In this document: one piece after another, positions 43,760-52,030 of the stretch | Numbering within the stretch: position 1 is the stretch's first letter | Layout: every line of letters begins with the position of its first letter | Assembly (NCBI GenBank): GCA_009885105.1 | Contig: VFLI01000079.1 | Coordinates: forward strand, 1-57,100 | Direction of reading: 5' to 3' | DNA from: Spirochaetia bacterium | GTDB taxonomy: Bacteria > Spirochaetota > Leptospiria > Leptospirales > Leptonemataceae | DNA: 57,100 nt | Program-made: the position numbers and the translations under genes | The notes under the pieces: model-generated | Seen by the model: the letters and a program-made list of their open reading frames with translations, nothing else | Databases searched by the model: none | What the model was told of the DNA's origin: nothing

Positions 43760-45124
43760 TCACTTTCGGGAATAGAAACCGGCAATATCCGAATAACCGA
43801 TCAGCTGGCCGTCGGCAAAAACAAACTGGTCTTTGTTCCAGCGGTCGCTTCCGAAAAACTCGTTTATTGTGTGGGGAGTGAGGGATGTGTAGGCGGCGTA
43901 TTTTTTCTGCAGAAGACGGTCGCCCTGAGCGCGTATATCAACGACTGTCCTTCCGGATGCGTCTGTGTACCGGCCGGCATACTGCGCCAGACGGTCACGG
44001 CCGGGAGGGCTCGGCTGGAGCGATTCCAGGCGCACAGGTGAAGCTGTTGCGGCGCTTACCAGCGCACGGCCCAGTGAGGCAATTCTGGATCGAAAACTAT
44101 TTACGGCATCGGAACGCATCATGCCCGGATTGGACAGAGTCACCATATACCCGTCATGCTCGGGGAAAATCGCCACTTCCGAATACACACCGTTCCAGAT
44201 TCCGGTATGGTACATCGCCAGAGTTCCGCTTCCCTGCCGGAAAAACCACCAGCCCGGTCCGTAATAAAAAAGCGTCTCCCGGGGAGAGGCCACGGGGAGG
44301 TATTCCGGAATCTGCATCAGTTCGCGGGCCGTATCCGGATCCAGAAAATCATTGTTTGTGTTGTTCACACTGTCGAGCACCGCAGCGGCAAAACGTGTCA
44401 GATCTTCACCGCTGGATGTGATGTTTGATGCGCCCGGAACATGGCCGGATGTGGTCGAATGATCCATGTGAAGCGGTTCGAACACAAGCTGCTTCATCGC
44501 CTGATCGTAAGATTTGCCGGTAATCTCTTCAATAACCCGGGCCAGAATATAATAATTGGCATTGGAATATTCATAATGACAGTCGGCCGGATACAGAGGT
44601 GTCGGAATCCAAAGCGGTTTTTCCCGCGGACCGATGTTGATGTTTGGGCTGCGTCCTTCGTACGGAATGCCGGAGGTCTGATTCAAAAGACTGCGGATTG
44701 TGATAAAACGGTCGCCGGGCTTCTTATCAATTCGATGGCCCGGCAGATAATCGATGGCCGGCATATCCAGATTCAGTTTGCCCAGATGCGCCAGACGGTG
44801 AATCGCCAGCGAAGTGATCGGTTTGGTGGTCGATGCAATCCAGAACGGCGTCTGATAGGAGGCGCCGATGCTTTTCGAATAAAGTACCTCTCCGTTGGCG
44901 TAGATAAAGAGCGATGTGGCCGGAACATACTGCCTGGCCGAGGCTTCCGCAATCAGGCCGTCCAGCTGAGACCTAAGATACTGCACCTCTGCCTTCTGCC
45001 GATCGGTCAGAACGGTGGCAGGACGCAGCATGGTCGGATGCGTGATGCGATCCGACCTTCTTTCCCCAGGAAAGAAGTAGAGAAGCAGCATCGGGATTAG
45101 ATAAATAGTTCTGAATTTGCTCAT
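43760..45124 (-). CDS. Class C beta-lactamase-like serine hydrolase
   Basis: 454 aa. A hydrophobic N-terminus suggests export. The active-site pattern is complete: S98 and K101 in ASTTK, tyrosine near 187 in YEYSN and the third motif as HTG in YHTGIWNG. The catalytic residues are numbered almost as in the hydrolase at 41818-43248, but sequence identity looks low. The C-terminus has a small beta domain (YAGRYTDASGRTVVDI). A substrate cannot be assigned. A palindrome in the promoter region upstream may regulate it. Confidence 0.85.
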   Translation of the reverse strand: MSKFRTIYLIPMLLLYFFPGERRSDRITHPTMLRPATVLTDRQKAEVQYLRSQLDGLIAEASARQYVPATSLFIYANGEVLYSKSIGASYQTPFWIASTTKPITSLAIHRLAHLGKLNLDMPAIDYLPGHRIDKKPGDRFITIRSLLNQTSGIPYEGRSPNINIGPREKPLWIPTPLYPADCHYEYSNANYYILARVIEEITGKSYDQAMKQLVFEPLHMDHSTTSGHVPGASNITSSGEDLTRFAAAVLDSVNNTNNDFLDPDTARELMQIPEYLPVASPRETLFYYGPGWWFFRQGSGTLAMYHTGIWNGVYSEVAIFPEHDGYMVTLSNPGMMRSDAVNSFRSRIASLGRALVSAATASPVRLESLQPSPPGRDRLAQYAGRYTDASGRTVVDIRAQGDRLLQKKYAAYTSLTPHTINEFFGSDRWNKDQFVFADGQLIGYSDIAGFYSRK

Positions 45125-45171
45125 TTCTTACTTCTATTTTCGGCAATCTTTTCCAACGAGCCATCAATTAC

Positions 45172-45191
45172 TGTGCACCGCACAATGTCAA
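45172..45191 (-). promoter_or_regulatory. Promoter -35 with palindromic operator upstream of the serine hydrolase gene
   Basis: On the minus strand TTGACA (45191-45186) is followed within the spacer by TGTGC-GGT-GCACA (45184-45172), a perfect 5+3+5 palindrome. A repressor there would block RNA polymerase. The -10 is weak. Confidence 0.4.
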
Positions 45192-45195
45192 GCAT

Positions 45196-45223
45196 AAAAA
45201 AGTTGGCTTTTCAACCATGCCAA
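45196..45223 (-). terminator. Possible terminator after the RNA methyltransferase gene
   Basis: On the minus strand TTGGC (45223-45219) and GCCAA (45207-45203) form a 5-bp stem with an 11-base loop, followed by CTTTTTTA. The stem is short. Confidence 0.4.
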
Positions 45224-45245
45224 AACGGCCAGCAAGGATGGGAGG

Positions 45246-46640
45246 TCAGGCCTCCACGGGTATCAGATACACAACCTGCTCCAGATGAGCCGTCTGCGGG
45301 TAGCAATCCATAATAAAAGCGTCCACGGGCCGGTATTTTTCCTTCAAGCGCATCATGTCCTGGATTTGAGAGGACGGATTGCAGGAAATGTAGAGAATTT
45401 GACCGGGATGCTGATTTTCCATCAGGTCTCGAAGCAGGTTTTTTCCCAATCCAGCCCGGGGCGGGTCGACGATCATGAGATCCTCACTCTTCATCACAGG
45501 CAGCTCGATGGTGGAATGGAAGGGGGAAAGGTCCGCTGTGAGAAGATCCAGGCAGTGAAAAGTCTTTTCTCCCGGAAAGTGCTTCAAATTTTCGGGAGCG
45601 CTGTTGACCGCCGATTCGGTGAGATCTATCCCGATCACAGCCGAGAACTTTTGTGGAAATCGAGCCGTAATGAGGGCGCTCAAAACTCCGGCTCCGCAGT
45701 AATAATCGAACAATCTTCCGCCCGTATTTTTTGTTTCAGCGTGTTTTTCTATCATAGAGAAAGATGCTTCCAGCAAAGTTTCAAAGGCTTCCGGATTCGG
45801 CTGGAAAAATGCATCATACCGTGTTTCAAAATTCATGGAACCGAGTTTTTCATTGAAGGAACTGTCTTTCCGCAGCGACCGACCGCCCGGCGGACAGGAA
45901 ATATCCTTCTCGCTCTCGGTTTCGACAACCGAATATTCCAAAAGATCGCTTTCCAGCGAATCAAGTTCGCAGACCAGTTCGTTCGCAAACTTCCGGTACA
46001 CAGCATCATGTTCGGCATCAGGATGTTTCCTTTTTGTGAGGACTATAATTCCGCTGTTCAGACCGCTGCGAATCGTTATATATTGAAGAAAACCTTTTCC
46101 CAGGGACCGGCTATAGGCTGCATCGGGATTTTCGCGCAATAGACGACGGCACAGGGAAAGAGCCTGATTTGCGGAATCTCTCTGTATCGGACAGTGTTCT
46201 ATGTCCACAAAGGACGAGAAATCACCCGCGGGTCGAAGTCCGACAGTTTGACCGTCGACGACAAAATCCATCCGATTGCGATAGGCCCGGTCTTGCGGAG
46301 CCGGAGCCATTTCCGGAAGTATACCGAACTCATTCTGCATGGACAGAACCACGGGAGCGGTTTTCAGTCGAAATTGCTCCTGGTAGGCAAGGTGCTGACC
46401 GGCGCAGCCTCCGCATTGATCAAAGCTTTTACAAAAAGGACTGGATAAATGAAGTCCATGCAGAGGATGGTCTGCTTTCTCTATATGCTGAACCTGGATT
46501 TTGTAGGATCTCCTTCCTCCCTGAAGAAGACGAAACTGAACCAGATCGCCGGGAAGTGTGCCCTTTACCCCGTGGTATTTGCCCCGGTATTGAAATTCCC
46601 CTTCCAGCTTTGAGTTCAGATGCAAAATGGGCAGAGCCAT
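45246..46640 (-). CDS. RlmD/TrmA-family RNA (uracil-5-)-methyltransferase
   Basis: 464 aa. A TRAM-like start is followed by the 4Fe-4S cysteines: CKSFDQCGGCAGQ near 70-82 and the fourth in DIEHCPIQRD. The SAM domain has DYYCGAGVLSALI, IVDPPRAGLG and the catalytic cysteine in ILYISCNPSS. It adds a methyl to uracil C5, probably in 23S rRNA (U1939 or U747) or tRNA; the exact target cannot be read from the sequence. Divergent from the gene at 46713. Confidence 0.9.
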   Translation of the reverse strand: MALPILHLNSKLEGEFQYRGKYHGVKGTLPGDLVQFRLLQGGRRSYKIQVQHIEKADHPLHGLHLSSPFCKSFDQCGGCAGQHLAYQEQFRLKTAPVVLSMQNEFGILPEMAPAPQDRAYRNRMDFVVDGQTVGLRPAGDFSSFVDIEHCPIQRDSANQALSLCRRLLRENPDAAYSRSLGKGFLQYITIRSGLNSGIIVLTKRKHPDAEHDAVYRKFANELVCELDSLESDLLEYSVVETESEKDISCPPGGRSLRKDSSFNEKLGSMNFETRYDAFFQPNPEAFETLLEASFSMIEKHAETKNTGGRLFDYYCGAGVLSALITARFPQKFSAVIGIDLTESAVNSAPENLKHFPGEKTFHCLDLLTADLSPFHSTIELPVMKSEDLMIVDPPRAGLGKNLLRDLMENQHPGQILYISCNPSSQIQDMMRLKEKYRPVDAFIMDCYPQTAHLEQVVYLIPVEA

Positions 46641-46712
46641 ATCTGAACATTTTTAGAAAGGTGTACTGTTTCGAGTCAAATATAATAATAAAAAGGACGA
46701 TTTTAATAGTTG

Positions 46713-48689
46713 ATGGAATGGTTATTGCTGCTGCTTGTCGGAGGTCTCACGGCCGGAGTCGGTCTGTGGGCTGCCACAGGTAAAAAAGAAGAAAAGCCCC
46801 CTTTTGCTGATTTCGAGGGAGGTCCCGGACCGAGGTCCAGCCCCGATCTGCCCGGAGGCGGATCCTCACCCTCCTCGGAAGCCGACCGCGGCAAACCTGT
46901 AATGCTTGGCAAACCGGGATCACTGGAAGAGGCATTACGCAAAGGGCCCTCTTCCGTAGAAGCCAAAGTCGTGCCCGCAGGCGAACGACGAGACCGGGAA
47001 GGACAACGAAAACCGGGGGGGCAGCGCCTCAAGGTGCCGCATTCGACCGATCAGATCATCCCGCGTTCTTCCAAGCACGCGCATCACAGAAGATCACTGC
47101 AGAATGCCGAGACTCTTGTGGAGAAACAGAAAGACAAAGAATCTATTGAAATATATGACCGTGTAAAAAACCGCATCGCCGATGAAGATATTCGCGCGAA
47201 ATTGAACGAAAATATTGAAGCTATAAAAAAATGGCAGAGCGGCCTGGAACAGACCGAGGATGAGTCGCTTCGCTTTCCGGAAATTGTAATTCCACTTTCG
47301 ACGCAGCTTATTGCGCTGGGTCATCTCACGGAAGGCCTGAAGGAAGTTTCGAAAGGACTTGTGACTCAGATTTCGCACGCTTTCGCCGCAGCCAGTCAGC
47401 TCCAGACCGCGCCTGCCGGCGTTCAGACCGCGTCGCCCCCCATGGCCTATTCAGCCAGAGAGGCGCCGTCGACTGCGACAACACCGCCTGCATTTCCGCA
47501 GTTTATTGCCGTGCCTTACGCCGTTCCCACGTCAGAGTCTTTTCCGCCTCCTGTATCAGAAAAGCCGCCTGCATTTCCCGGAACTCCTCCCTCACCCGGC
47601 CTGGGAGAATCGCCGCGTCCGTCCAGGACTCCCGCCGCAGAGACGCAGGATCTGCCGCCCGGTCTGCAGGTGGATGAATATGGAAATCTTATAACCGACG
47701 GGTGGACGGATGAAGACTTTGATAGAGAGTGGGAGAAATATAAAAATCTTCCGTTAAACGACAGGCGAAGCGGCAAAGACCGGCGGTTGGGACTGGAAAG
47801 ACGCACCGGAGCAGAGGCGCTCCGCAAAGACCGCAGATCGGGAATCGAAAGAAGAAAAAAAGATCTGCTTAAAGAACGCGATGATTTCTTAAAGAAACTT
47901 GAGGAGCACAAAAAAAGAAAATCGCAGCTGGATGACTTTCGCGCAAAGAAGAAGCCGCCGCCCGGACCCACGCTTGCGCCTGCAAGGGCTCCGACAATCG
48001 AGAAGCCGGACGACATGCCGGTATTTAAGATTGAACATGCTGTTATCAAAATAGGCAAAGACGAAGGCGAAGAATTAAAACCGGAACCAAAGGCAGAAAA
48101 ACAGGAAGAAGAGCCCAAACCCACGCTCTTCCAGATGACTCCCCCGGAAGCGCTGGATGTCATAGGTCTGCCGTCGGCTCTGGATGAGTTTTATGAGGGA
48201 GCGGAGGCAGAAGCAGGAATCGGCGAAGAAAAAGAGGAAGGACTTCCCGGACTGCCGTCCATGGAATCCGGAGAAGGAATGGCGGCCGCACCCGCCATGG
48301 GAGCCGGCGAATCTGATGAAGGTCTGCCAGAAATCGAACCACAGGAGGAGAAGAAGCCTCCCGTGCAGGAAATTCACGGCATCCTGGAGCTCAAACCGCC
48401 GGAAGAAGACGACGCGCCCTTTTTAACGCTGACATACGATTTTAACAAAATTCCGGATTCTTTCAAACTCAGCCGCGACTATCATACAATGGAATACGCG
48501 TATTATAAATACAAACCCATGCTCATGAAAGCGCAGGAATTTTCGCGGCGAAAAATGCTGAAGAACGCGCTGAACTATTACAGGGTCATCAAATCCCAGA
48601 ATATTCCCCCGGAATTCAAACGAATGATCAACAGAAATATTAAAGATATTACGGAATACCTGGAAAAATTTCTCATGGGCCGAGGCTGA
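46713..48689 (+). CDS. Membrane-anchored Pro/Glu-rich protein with RRxG repeats, unknown function
   Basis: 658 aa from ATG 46713 (MEWLLLLLVGGLTAGVGLWA, one membrane segment). A Pro-rich region is followed by a helical segment (about 125-235), a second Pro-rich linker, then repeated basic motifs: DRRSGKDRR, LERRTG, DRRSGIERR (about 350-385). Such motifs appear in linkers of bacterial signalling proteins and may bind nucleic acid or phospholipid. A coiled coil, an acidic region, and a C-terminal helical domain (YYKYKPMLMKAQEFSRRKML) close the protein. It looks like a scaffold. The stop codon overlaps the presumed CTG start of the carrier gene. Confidence 0.7.
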   Translation: MEWLLLLLVGGLTAGVGLWAATGKKEEKPPFADFEGGPGPRSSPDLPGGGSSPSSEADRGKPVMLGKPGSLEEALRKGPSSVEAKVVPAGERRDREGQRKPGGQRLKVPHSTDQIIPRSSKHAHHRRSLQNAETLVEKQKDKESIEIYDRVKNRIADEDIRAKLNENIEAIKKWQSGLEQTEDESLRFPEIVIPLSTQLIALGHLTEGLKEVSKGLVTQISHAFAAASQLQTAPAGVQTASPPMAYSAREAPSTATTPPAFPQFIAVPYAVPTSESFPPPVSEKPPAFPGTPPSPGLGESPRPSRTPAAETQDLPPGLQVDEYGNLITDGWTDEDFDREWEKYKNLPLNDRRSGKDRRLGLERRTGAEALRKDRRSGIERRKKDLLKERDDFLKKLEEHKKRKSQLDDFRAKKKPPPGPTLAPARAPTIEKPDDMPVFKIEHAVIKIGKDEGEELKPEPKAEKQEEEPKPTLFQMTPPEALDVIGLPSALDEFYEGAEAEAGIGEEKEEGLPGLPSMESGEGMAAAPAMGAGESDEGLPEIEPQEEKKPPVQEIHGILELKPPEEDDAPFLTLTYDFNKIPDSFKLSRDYHTMEYAYYKYKPMLMKAQEFSRRKMLKNALNYYRVIKSQNIPPEFKRMINRNIKDITEYLEKFLMGRG

Positions 48690-50062
48690 CGCTGGATTCG
48701 TCCTGGCTGAGCGCCGTTGGATGCATCGCGCTGGCGCTGCTTGCCGGCAATTATCTGCGCTTTCGCTTTGTTTTTTTAAGAAAATATCTGATCCCGTCTT
48801 CGCTTATATCCGGAATCGCGCTTCTGCTCCTGGGACCTCAGTTTCTCTCTGTCCTGGGCGCGGAGCTGTATTCAATCTGGCATGACTGGCCGTCGATTCT
48901 AGCGGCATTCTTTTTTGCAGGAATCGTTCTTTCAGAAGAACGACATGCGAAAGAATCGCAATCCGTCATTTCGACCGTCTTTTTACAGACGAATTTTGTC
49001 TGGTTCATTGCCCTGTCACAGCTCGTTCTGGGATACGCTGCGGCTTTTTTGCTCACGCCGGCGGGAGGCGTTCCGATGCTGGCGCATGTAGTTGAAATAA
49101 GCTGGGCCGGCGGACCGGGAGCCGCCGCCGCGTTCGCCGGCATCACCAGAAGGCTTGCCTCCGAATATCCTCTGTCCGGCATGGCTGATTATGGAGATCT
49201 GGCGATATTATCGGCGGCCGCCGGAATGACCTGGGGAATATTCAGCGGACTGATACTGGTAAACTATCTGCGAAAAAAATACCCGCCGGCAGTCAGAGAG
49301 GATGGATCGTCCATTCTCCCTGCCGTTGAAGAACACAGTGAGCCGGATAGTTCGCAGAATGCAAATTCCTTTCTCATGGCAGCAGGCCTGATGATTGCTT
49401 CGGTGTTCCTGGCGATGCTTTTCAGGTCGGGTGCGGCGTACCTTTCCTATACGACAGTTTCGTTTTTCTCCTGGACATCGGCCATAAAGACGATGCATTT
49501 CATCGAGGAGCTTCCGCTCTTTTTTCTATCGCTGCTCGCCGCCATTTTTGCGCGCAAGACGGTCGAAAAAATCGGTCTGATGGACAGGGCGGCCGTGAAA
49601 GACGCTTCCCGCATCAACGGCGCGGTTCTGGAAGTTCTGATTGTTTCGGCAGTTTCGACAGTGAGCATTGCGTCGATTCGCAGTCATCTGTTTGATTTTG
49701 TCGTTCTGATGATTCTTGCGGCGCTTTTCAGCGCTTTTTCCATTCTGTTTTTTGCGAAAAGGATGCTGCCTTCGTCCGTCTGGCTCGAACTGGGCCTGAT
49801 CAACTACGGCATGGCGACCGGAACCACGGCGCTGGGATTCCTGCTGCTGAAAAATTATCGGACATCCCTTCGCTCCGGTCCCGTGAGAATCTACGGACTG
49901 GCCGTGCCTTTTTCTGCTCCGTTTATCGGAGGCGGGATTGTTTCACTGCTGCTGCCCGGCCTGACTGCGGCGGGATACGGATGGGCTGTGTTTGGGACGG
50001 CCTCGATTGGTCTTGTGCTGCTTTATGCTGGCGCGAGAATAGTATTAAAATATTATCGTTAA
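48686..50062 (+). CDS. GltS-type sodium/glutamate symporter, apparent CTG start
   Basis: 458 aa if read from CTG 48686. The frame is coherent carrier sequence from LTLDSSWLSAVGCIALALL onward, matching how GltS proteins begin, and contains SWAGGPGAAAAFAG, the GltS GGHG-like motif. The first ATG (49049) would remove about 120 residues and several membrane helices. No ATG, GTG or TTG exists between the in-frame TAA at 48641 and that region. CTG overlaps the previous stop as CTGA, so reinitiation is plausible. About ten membrane segments; glutamate uptake with Na+ is the family role, though the specificity here is untested. Confidence 0.75.
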   Translation: MTLDSSWLSAVGCIALALLAGNYLRFRFVFLRKYLIPSSLISGIALLLLGPQFLSVLGAELYSIWHDWPSILAAFFFAGIVLSEERHAKESQSVISTVFLQTNFVWFIALSQLVLGYAAAFLLTPAGGVPMLAHVVEISWAGGPGAAAAFAGITRRLASEYPLSGMADYGDLAILSAAAGMTWGIFSGLILVNYLRKKYPPAVREDGSSILPAVEEHSEPDSSQNANSFLMAAGLMIASVFLAMLFRSGAAYLSYTTVSFFSWTSAIKTMHFIEELPLFFLSLLAAIFARKTVEKIGLMDRAAVKDASRINGAVLEVLIVSAVSTVSIASIRSHLFDFVVLMILAALFSAFSILFFAKRMLPSSVWLELGLINYGMATGTTALGFLLLKNYRTSLRSGPVRIYGLAVPFSAPFIGGGIVSLLLPGLTAAGYGWAVFGTASIGLVLLYAGARIVLKYYR

Positions 50063-50107
50063 TATTAATGTTATTGATAAAAATGATAATCTAACCTGAG
50101 ATATCGC

Positions 50108-51256
50108 CTACCAGAGGTATCGCAAACCCAGATACAAACCCCGCGCATGCGGATCCACGATGAACTCAATATTGGCCCGTATCGAATTCGTCCCCGCTTC
50201 GATACCCAGTCGCGAATAGCCTTTGCTCAAATTCACATCGGTATGACCGCTCAGCAGCATCGCCATGAATCCGTCACTGCGAACAGAAGCTCCAAGTAAA
50301 GCGCCTTCGAGAGCGCCCTGAAGATTGGAGCTGTTGTAAAGAAAACCGCTGCCGATGGTGGACATACGCCCAATCCCTTTATGGTAAACAATGCCGATGC
50401 CTATATACATATCGAAATTAAAAAAACTCCATCCGCCCCGAACTTCAACAGGCAGTGTATTCAAAGTGGTTTTCATGTTGACAGTGTTCGATTGATCCCA
50501 TATGACCGGCTCGACTGGAAAAGCCCCTTCGTAAGGATAATAGCCGGACCGGTTGGTCGATTCGTATACTGTCAGATAATTGTGCGTTCCATAGTAGCCG
50601 GTTCCGAGGGATAGACCCAGGAAACGAAAATCACCCTCAGCATCCAGATCGACAGCGTCCAGAAGATAATACCGCAGTTCCAGTCCCCGGCTTTTCACAA
50701 TTCCGCTGACACTGTTTTCTTTCGGTCTGGCGATATCATAATCCTGTGTGCGCATGTGGGCAAAATGAAAAAACAAATCCAGTCGCCCGGGGGAGAAGAG
50801 CGATCGTGAAGGGCCGGAATTTTTACCCAGACCGGTCTGTTTTAAAATAAATTCGAGATTGCCGCCCAGCGAAAGAGACGGCTGCGAAGCCATTCCGGAA
50901 ATTGGCATACCGATAAAACTTCCGGCTCCAGGAACATGCGCCTCCATCTGGAAGGCCGCAGTCCAGGCGGCGCCCGTTCCAATCCCGATTGACCAGCTTT
51001 CAAGCCGGCGCGCTCCCGGACCCGTATGCATGAGATTGGCCGTTGACGCGGCCCGAATATTTTGCCGCCGAATCACTTCCTGATATTGAAGTTGAAGACT
51101 TAAGAATGCAATCTGCCGGCGCAGATCATCGGCTGGAATTGTGATACAGGCAGAACCAGCGCAGCGCACACGGGCTTCCAGCTGCGGGGGGGCGATTACG
51201 GTCAATGACAGAATTATTCCCATCAACCGTATAATTGCGGACTTCGGCAAAATCAA
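50108..51256 (-). CDS. Outer-membrane beta-barrel protein, unknown function
   Basis: 382 aa. A signal peptide (to about EARVRC) is followed by a short helical segment (PADDLRRQIAFLSLQLQYQEV) and barrel strands such as LFFHFAHMRTQDYDI, LGLSLGTGYYGTH, FDMYIGIGIVYHKG and ANIEFIVDPHARGLYLGLRYLW. The terminal tryptophan fits barrel insertion. It resembles leptospiral surface proteins in style but has no recognised name. Last gene of the four-gene minus-strand group starting at 54079. Confidence 0.75.
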   Translation of the reverse strand: MILPKSAIIRLMGIILSLTVIAPPQLEARVRCAGSACITIPADDLRRQIAFLSLQLQYQEVIRRQNIRAASTANLMHTGPGARRLESWSIGIGTGAAWTAAFQMEAHVPGAGSFIGMPISGMASQPSLSLGGNLEFILKQTGLGKNSGPSRSLFSPGRLDLFFHFAHMRTQDYDIARPKENSVSGIVKSRGLELRYYLLDAVDLDAEGDFRFLGLSLGTGYYGTHNYLTVYESTNRSGYYPYEGAFPVEPVIWDQSNTVNMKTTLNTLPVEVRGGWSFFNFDMYIGIGIVYHKGIGRMSTIGSGFLYNSSNLQGALEGALLGASVRSDGFMAMLLSGHTDVNLSKGYSRLGIEAGTNSIRANIEFIVDPHARGLYLGLRYLW

Positions 51257-51261
51257 TCCCT

Positions 51262-52014
51262 CTATCTCCCCTGGATCATCTTCGCCAGCTCAATCGCAAA
51301 TCGGTGCGCGTCTCCGGGCCATCGGGCCGACAGATAATTCCCGTCGCGCACGATAAATCCTTTCTCAGGATGAGCGAGCGTATCGCGCGAAACCGGCATT
51401 GGTCCTTCGATGAAGTCTTCCTTATTCTCCAGGCAGGATATAACTTCATCCTGCACGGTCTGCGGGTACGTGCGGTAGTAATCCTTCAGCCAGAGTCTGG
51501 TGAGATTCCAGGCCAGCATCTCCTGCGATTTTAACAGCGCCGTTGTCTTTTTTCCGTACAGCACGGACCGCCCCGATTTACTCTTGCTTCGAGCCGCAAG
51601 CACAACACCGTGGCAGATCGCTCCGACAGGTTTGGGGGCATCAAAGAAATTCGCGGTTAATTCCTGGAGTACAGCCGATTCCAGATACACTTTCATGCCC
51701 GGAGCATGCCCGCCGGGAAGAAGCAGGCAGTCGAAATCTTTCATGCGAAGATCTGCATAAGAAAGGGGGCGCATGAATGCCGCGTCTTTTTGAAGATCCG
51801 CATAGTCGGACAGGGCATCCTTTGCGGCTTTTAAAACTCCGGCCAGAACACCCAGAGTTCTGCCGGTAACCATTCGGTAATCAGCTTCCGGTTTCTCTCC
51901 GAGAGGAGTGGCAAATATCACGTCAAATCCGCTGTCTTTCAAATATTTCCACGGAACCGCCGTTTCAGTCGGATCAAAATCTGTATTCGGCAGAGGTATC
52001 AGTATTTTTTTCAT
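51262..52014 (-). CDS. DJ-1/PfpI-superfamily protein
   Basis: 250 aa. The nucleophile elbow is Cys in GAICHGVVLAA; the preceding LLLPGGHAPGMK and the start KKILIPLPNTDFDPTETAVPW are class I glutamine-amidotransferase-like, of the Hsp31/YDR533c-like group. Possible activities are glyoxalase III, deglycase or chaperone. It lies between the TPR lipoprotein gene (16 bases) and the barrel gene (5 bases), so it is part of the operon. Confidence 0.85.
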   Translation of the reverse strand: MKKILIPLPNTDFDPTETAVPWKYLKDSGFDVIFATPLGEKPEADYRMVTGRTLGVLAGVLKAAKDALSDYADLQKDAAFMRPLSYADLRMKDFDCLLLPGGHAPGMKVYLESAVLQELTANFFDAPKPVGAICHGVVLAARSKSKSGRSVLYGKKTTALLKSQEMLAWNLTRLWLKDYYRTYPQTVQDEVISCLENKEDFIEGPMPVSRDTLAHPEKGFIVRDGNYLSARWPGDAHRFAIELAKMIQGR

Positions 52015-52030
52015 ATATTTATTTTTTTTA

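Noticed and set aside
44441..45100. 219-codon plus-strand frame opposite the serine hydrolase
   Set aside because: Antisense shadow of a gene with all catalytic motifs.
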